A stretch of DNA of 64,000 nt, taken from contig NZ_JBIWES010000004.1 in NCBI RefSeq assembly GCF_044762665.1, positions 124,001 to 188,000 of the forward strand. Direction: 5' to 3'. Each line of letters begins with the position of its first letter. The stretch's first letter is position 1. Under the pieces are notes generated by a model. That model searched no databases, was not told the origin of the DNA, and worked only from the letters and a program-made list of their open reading frames with translations. The DNA comes from Peribacillus frigoritolerans_B. Lineage in GTDB: Bacteria; Bacillota; Bacilli; Bacillales; DSM-1321. The position numbers and the translations under genes are program-made. Shown here in pieces: positions 60,140 to 64,000 of the stretch.

Positions 60140-61396
60140 TCAGTTTAAGTCCAGTACCAATTCTTCTGGGTCTGACAAGATCTCTATATCTTTAATTTTT
60201 AAAGCTTCTTCCATCATGCTTTCAGAAATCCAAATTTCACCGATTTCAAGAGTGTTTTTAATTCTTACTACTCTCACTTTATTCAAATCGAAGGCATTGC
60301 ACGTTTTGATGGCTGCTTTTACAGCCAATTCCTGCGTATCCAAAAACATCGGGAGCTTTACTACATCTGTTACTGTGCTGGTGAGTGCATTTGCATACCC
60401 TTTTTCCCATTCTATTTCATTCATGACGGCTTTTGTCGTCATATCTGCCATGCCGATGCCGTTAGCATTACCGTGAGTTTTTTCAGTAAGTCCGAGTACA
60501 ACGGTCCGTTTAACGTCTGGCCCCCCGGTAGCATATGGTGTGGCGAAGTTACCCGTTATATTCGGGTCCATTCCATCCCCCGAAATGTCCTTTCCGAGTT
60601 CATTTACAATAAGTACGTCCATCGAATCGAAATGTATTTTCGGCATCAATGATTTTGCTTCAAGCAATAGTCCCGGCTCCACTTCCCCCAGTTCCTCTGC
60701 TGGGACTGCGACGATTTTCGCTGGTTTATCATAAGCATTTTCAATCGTCGCGAGACCAAATATGATAGGAGCTTTTGACAAGGAAATCTTCGCCATTTCA
60801 GGGACATGTTCCGCCATATACTTAAAGCTGTATGCATGTGCAGCTTCGGCTCCCTTTTGCTTGCCTAAACCGATTGTAATCATTTTCATAAGTCCGCTTT
60901 CAACTGGTCCGCGAAATGCCGTATGCGGTTTTATCCGATTAATGACTATGATTTTATCGGATTCATATGCAAGCTTATCAATATAGACAGGGAGGCCATT
61001 TGGCAATTCATCCAGTTTAATAACTTCCATCGATGACCTGATTGGCGCTCCAACCGCCTCTTCTGAAATACCCAGCTGAAGCAACACATCGATTTGCCCT
61101 TCCGCCGTGGCACCACCATGGCTTCCCATTGCAGGTACGATGAAAGGATTGCCACCAGCCTCCATAACGGCAGCCACCGTTTCTCTTACTAAAGTAGGAA
61201 GGTCCGCTACCCCCCTGCTGCCTACTGCAATTGCCACCCTGTCATTATCTTTTATTCTTGATAAGACACCTGCTTCCTTAATCGCTTTCTCCACCTCACC
61301 AGCTACATCAGCGATTTGTGGGGTACGAAATTTCTGCCTCACTTTGACCATTTTCGGTAATTTGATTTCACGTAATAGTTCAGAGATGATATCCAT
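60140..61396 (-). CDS. LarA-family nickel-pincer hydroxy-acid racemase/epimerase homologue
   Basis: 418-residue homologue of lactate racemase LarA (DUF2088 family). Residues known from L. plantarum LarA can be matched: His93 (AMGSHGGAT) to His108, His158 (INRIKPHTAF) to His174, Lys171 (ESGLMKM) to Lys184 that binds the cofactor pyridinium, and His187 (AEAAH) to the nickel ligand His200; the 16-residue spacing between the last two is the same. The acidic surroundings differ from LarA, so it is a diverged branch. Placed between a TRAP transporter and a sugar-acid dehydratase, with larE-larB-larC and a nickel permease at the far end of the run, it most likely epimerises an aldonate at C2. Substrate is inferred. 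Confidence 0.86.
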   Translation of the reverse strand: MDIISELLREIKLPKMVKVRQKFRTPQIADVAGEVEKAIKEAGVLSRIKDNDRVAIAVGSRGVADLPTLVRETVAAVMEAGGNPFIVPAMGSHGGATAEGQIDVLLQLGISEEAVGAPIRSSMEVIKLDELPNGLPVYIDKLAYESDKIIVINRIKPHTAFRGPVESGLMKMITIGLGKQKGAEAAHAYSFKYMAEHVPEMAKISLSKAPIIFGLATIENAYDKPAKIVAVPAEELGEVEPGLLLEAKSLMPKIHFDSMDVLIVNELGKDISGDGMDPNITGNFATPYATGGPDVKRTVVLGLTEKTHGNANGIGMADMTTKAVMNEIEWEKGYANALTSTVTDVVKLPMFLDTQELAVKAAIKTCNAFDLNKVRVVRIKNTLEIGEIWISESMMEEALKIKDIEILSDPEELVLDLN

Positions 61397-61420
61397 TTTC
61401 GTTCCTCCAGACAGAATGGA

Positions 61421-62461
61421 TTATTTACCGCGTACTTTTTCAACTTCGCTCATCATTTCTTTTACTAGATCTTGTCCAAATTTCTGAGCATATTCATCCG
61501 TCACTGGTTGGATGGCTTTCTTCATTTTTTCCATTTCTTCCGGCTCTACTTCATTGATTTTCATTCCTTCTTCTTTTAGATACTTAAGTGCTTTTTCATT
61601 TTCTTTTTGGTTAACTTCCCGTTGATACTTTCCAGCCTCCTGTGCGGCCTCACTCATGATTTTTTGCTCTTGTTCTGAAAGGTCATCCCAGAACTTTTTA
61701 CTTACAAGGAATACAAATGGTGTATAAACATGATTTGTAAGACTTAAGTATTCCTGCACTTCATTATATTTTTGCGTTTGAATCGTTGCGAGTGGGTTCT
61801 CCTGACCATCAACAGTGCCTGTTTCCAAAGCAGTGAATACTTCAGAGAAAGCCATCGGCGATGGATTAACACCCAACTTGGAAAATGCATCTAAATGCAC
61901 TTCATTTTGCATGGTACGAAGTTTAAGTCCTTTGAAATCCTCAGCCGTTTTAACAGGGTGTTTGCTGTTGGTTAAGTTTCGGAACCCGTTTTCCCAGTAT
62001 CCCAAACCTACTAAATCATGTTCCGGTAATTTATCCAAAAGCTTTTGGCCTACTGAACCATCAAGTACTGTATAAGCTTCCTCTTCATTATTAAAGACAA
62101 ATGGGAAATCATAAATTCCAAATTCCTTAATCATACCGACAAGTGGAGAAGTTGAAGGTACTGTTACTTCCTGTAAACCGCCTTGAAGTGCTTCTGTCAT
62201 TTTCTGATCATCTCCAAGGGTGGCATCAAAAAAGTTTTTGACTTTCATTTTCCCGCCGCTTTTTTCTTCAAGGAGTTCTTTAAATTTTTCCATCCCCTGC
62301 CCTTGTGGGTGCATTTTACTATTTCCGATTCCTGCTTTAATCGTTCTTTCCTGTATACCATCAGCTGTGGCGCTTTCATTTTGTCCGCTTCCGCAAGCGC
62401 TTAATAGTAGTACTGAAGGCAGTAAAACTCCAACCGCCAAACGTTTGAACAATTTATTCAT
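61421..62461 (-). CDS. TRAP transporter solute-binding lipoprotein (DctP family)
   Basis: Substrate-binding protein of 346 residues. It has a lipoprotein signal MNKLFKRLAVGVLLPSVLLLSAC with lipobox LSAC, then ERTIKAGIGNSKMHPQGQGMEKFKELLEEKSGGKMKVKNFFDATLGDD and AFSEVFTALETGTVDGQENPLATIQTQKYNEVQ; the Arg-x-M-Q-N region GLKLRTMQNEVH contains the conserved arginine that binds the substrate carboxylate. DctP proteins deliver acidic sugars or carboxylates to the DctQM permease. It is 24 bases upstream of the LarA-like gene and 60 bases after dctM. Confidence 0.93.
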   Translation of the reverse strand: MNKLFKRLAVGVLLPSVLLLSACGSGQNESATADGIQERTIKAGIGNSKMHPQGQGMEKFKELLEEKSGGKMKVKNFFDATLGDDQKMTEALQGGLQEVTVPSTSPLVGMIKEFGIYDFPFVFNNEEEAYTVLDGSVGQKLLDKLPEHDLVGLGYWENGFRNLTNSKHPVKTAEDFKGLKLRTMQNEVHLDAFSKLGVNPSPMAFSEVFTALETGTVDGQENPLATIQTQKYNEVQEYLSLTNHVYTPFVFLVSKKFWDDLSEQEQKIMSEAAQEAGKYQREVNQKENEKALKYLKEEGMKINEVEPEEMEKMKKAIQPVTDEYAQKFGQDLVKEMMSEVEKVRGK

Positions 62462-62527
62462 TTTCATTTTCCTCCTATAAAATAAGATGAATACCAGGAT
62501 ACAGACCCAAATATTTGTTTAATTCCG

Positions 62528-63805
62528 TTAGGAGGTAAACCATTCTAGAGGAACCAGCACTATGGAAGGAAACAAAATCAACAAGATCAATACAATTACT
62601 TCCACGAGCAAGAAAGGCCAAATCCCCTTCATGATTTCTTCCATACTGATCTTACTTATGCCGCACATGACATTTAACACGGTTCCGACCGGTGGTGTAA
62701 GTAAACCGATGGCATTATTCAGGATAAACAGGACACCAAAGTAAACGGGATCAATCCCTGCAGCGACCACCAAAGGCATCAAGACAGGTGTTAGAATAAG
62801 GATTGTCGGCGTCATATCCATAGCGGTTCCAACAACGATAACCAATAAGTTTATCATTATTAATAGAAGGAATGGATGCTCCATAAATGGCTCCAGTAAT
62901 CCAATTACCTGACCAGGTAAATCGGCTACAGTTATCAGCCAGGATGATACGAGAGCTGCAGCGACCAGAAACATGACAACACTCGTCATTTTTCCTGCAT
63001 GTACAAAGACCTCATACAAATCTTTCACTTTCATTTCACGATAGATTACAAGACCGACAAAAATTGCGTAGACTGCCGCCACCACTGCCGCTTCAGTCGG
63101 TGTAAATAAACCGAATTTCAATCCACCAATGATAATGACGGGCAGGAATAGAGCCCAAATGCCTTGACGAAGTGAAGTAAGTATTTCTTTTGTTGAAGCA
63201 CGGGGGTTAACGGCGACTTTATCTTTTCGTGCGACAATGGCCCAGGTAACCGTAAGTCCAACCGCCAGTAAAATTCCTGGAACGATTCCTGCCATAAACA
63301 GCTTTGTAATGGACACACCACTCGCGACACCAAAAATGATAAAGCCAATACTTGGCGGAATGATCGGGGCAATGATACCACCTGATGCAATCAATCCACT
63401 TGATCGGTTCACATCATAACCGGACTTCACCATCATTGGAATTAATATAGCCCCAAGCGCTGCAGTATCGGCAACAGCAGATCCTGATAAACTCGCAAAC
63501 AGCACACTCGCTATGATCGCAACGTAGCCTAGGCCTCCCTTGATATGGCCAACCAAGTTCATTGCCATCTCAACGATACGCCGTGATAATCCGCCCCTAT
63601 TCATCGCCTCTCCTGCCAGCATAAAGAACGGTATGGCCATTAGAGGGAAGTTATCGGCGCCACTGATTAGATTTTGTGCGATTATTTGACTATCAAAAAT
63701 ACCAAGGAAATACATTAACACTACGCTACTTACAAGTAAGGCAAAGGCAATCGGTATTCCAAGTCCCATGGCTCCCAGTAAAGATCCGACAAATACACCT
63801 ATCAT
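62528..63805 (-). CDS. TRAP transporter large permease (DctM family)
   Basis: Membrane subunit of 425 residues with about 12 helices. IPIAFALLVSSVVLMYFLG and GADNFPLMAIPFFMLAGEAMNRGGLSRRIVEMAMNLVGHIKGGLGYVAIIASVLFASLSGSAVADTAALGAILIPMM are textbook DctM motifs; GGIIAPIIPPSIGFIIFGV follows. It catalyses sodium-coupled uptake. The start overlaps the dctQ stop by 4 bases. Confidence 0.95.
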   Translation of the reverse strand: MIGVFVGSLLGAMGLGIPIAFALLVSSVVLMYFLGIFDSQIIAQNLISGADNFPLMAIPFFMLAGEAMNRGGLSRRIVEMAMNLVGHIKGGLGYVAIIASVLFASLSGSAVADTAALGAILIPMMVKSGYDVNRSSGLIASGGIIAPIIPPSIGFIIFGVASGVSITKLFMAGIVPGILLAVGLTVTWAIVARKDKVAVNPRASTKEILTSLRQGIWALFLPVIIIGGLKFGLFTPTEAAVVAAVYAIFVGLVIYREMKVKDLYEVFVHAGKMTSVVMFLVAAALVSSWLITVADLPGQVIGLLEPFMEHPFLLLIMINLLVIVVGTAMDMTPTILILTPVLMPLVVAAGIDPVYFGVLFILNNAIGLLTPPVGTVLNVMCGISKISMEEIMKGIWPFLLVEVIVLILLILFPSIVLVPLEWFTS

Positions 63806-64000
63806 CCCTGTTTCTCCTCCTTACCGATCCTAATATCTGAAGCGAATTCATCAGCATGGAGAGAAATTAGCTCTTCTGACTCACTTATCATCACCAATTC
63901 ATCGTCTTTAATTTTATTGAAGAAAACTCGATACAAATTGAAAATGATCATGCTGCCCATTGAAACACTCACAAGAATACCTGTCCCATATACAAATGCC
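63802..64000 (-). CDS. TRAP transporter small permease (DctQ family), N-terminus outside window
   Basis: The frame is open at the right edge; the visible 65 codons are the C-terminus: a last membrane helix AFVYGTGILVSVSMGSMIIF, then NLYRVFFNKIKDDELVMISESEELISLHADEFASDIRIGKEEKQG and TGA that overlaps the dctM ATG (ATGA). Position and tail fit DctQ. Confidence 0.85.
   Translation of the reverse strand, partial: AFVYGTGILVSVSMGSMIIFNLYRVFFNKIKDDELVMISESEELISLHADEFASDIRIGKEEKQG

Overview
The window is 64 kb of low-GC Gram-positive DNA with strong AGGAGG-type ribosome binding sites, frequent GTG/TTG starts, a yybP-ykoY riboswitch, a palindromic cre-like box and an exu/uxu gene set laid out much as in Bacillus subtilis. 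This points to a Bacillaceae chromosome; a Peribacillus or B. simplex-like organism is an inference from overall feel, not a measurement. I saw no rRNA, tRNA, CRISPR array, prophage or intact insertion sequence.

Left third (1-27.7 kb) is mostly general chromosome: an oligopeptide ABC transporter operon (oppA-B-C-D-F order, F cut by the window edge), a YdcZ-type DMT protein, a GNAT acetyltransferase, a decayed FAD oxidoreductase pseudogene, a LysM+CAP secreted protein, an orphan RRNPP (PlcR-like) regulator, a DnaQ-like exonuclease, a YhgE/Pip membrane protein with a TetR-style palindrome upstream, a nitronate monooxygenase-like flavoprotein, a Cof-type HAD phosphatase, a CDF metal exporter, an amino acid permease, an orphan histidine kinase, a sigma-54 activator divergent from an aldehyde dehydrogenase that carries a sigma-54 promoter and paired palindromic activator sites, and a riboswitch-controlled TerC/YjbE protein.

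Middle (27.8-41.3 kb) is a hexuronate/aldonate regulon: uxaB, an LgoD-like dehydrogenase and uxaA beside a divergent AraC regulator; then an ExuT-like carrier, a LacI regulator and the operon kdgK-yjmC-like-yjmD-like-kdgA-uxuA-uxuB. Three near-identical LacI-type palindromes (core CTAAAnCGnTTTAG) lie upstream of the carrier and of kdgK. No uronate isomerase (uxaC) is present, so here the cluster may be fed by aldonates or by an isomerase elsewhere.

Right third (42.9-64 kb) is one 21 kb unidirectional run of sugar-acid genes on the minus strand: TRAP transporter, a LarA-family (nickel-pincer) racemase/epimerase homologue, a large IlvD/Edd dehydratase, an IclR regulator, two FAH-fold enzymes, a split UxaA-type dehydratase, an aldehyde dehydrogenase, dgoD, a DHDPS-family aldolase, an unassigned TIM-barrel-like protein, a CtBP-like dehydrogenase, a second kdgK and kdgA, and finally larE-larB-larC1-larC2 plus a UreH/NicO-type nickel permease. 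Reading these together, the cell takes up aldonates, epimerises one at C2 with a nickel-pincer enzyme whose cofactor is made and supplied with nickel by the same gene run, and degrades the products by two routes (2-keto-3-deoxy acid kinase/aldolase, and oxidative route via 2-oxoglutarate semialdehyde). This coupling of a LarA homologue with full cofactor supply inside a sugar-acid island is the most interesting thing in the window.
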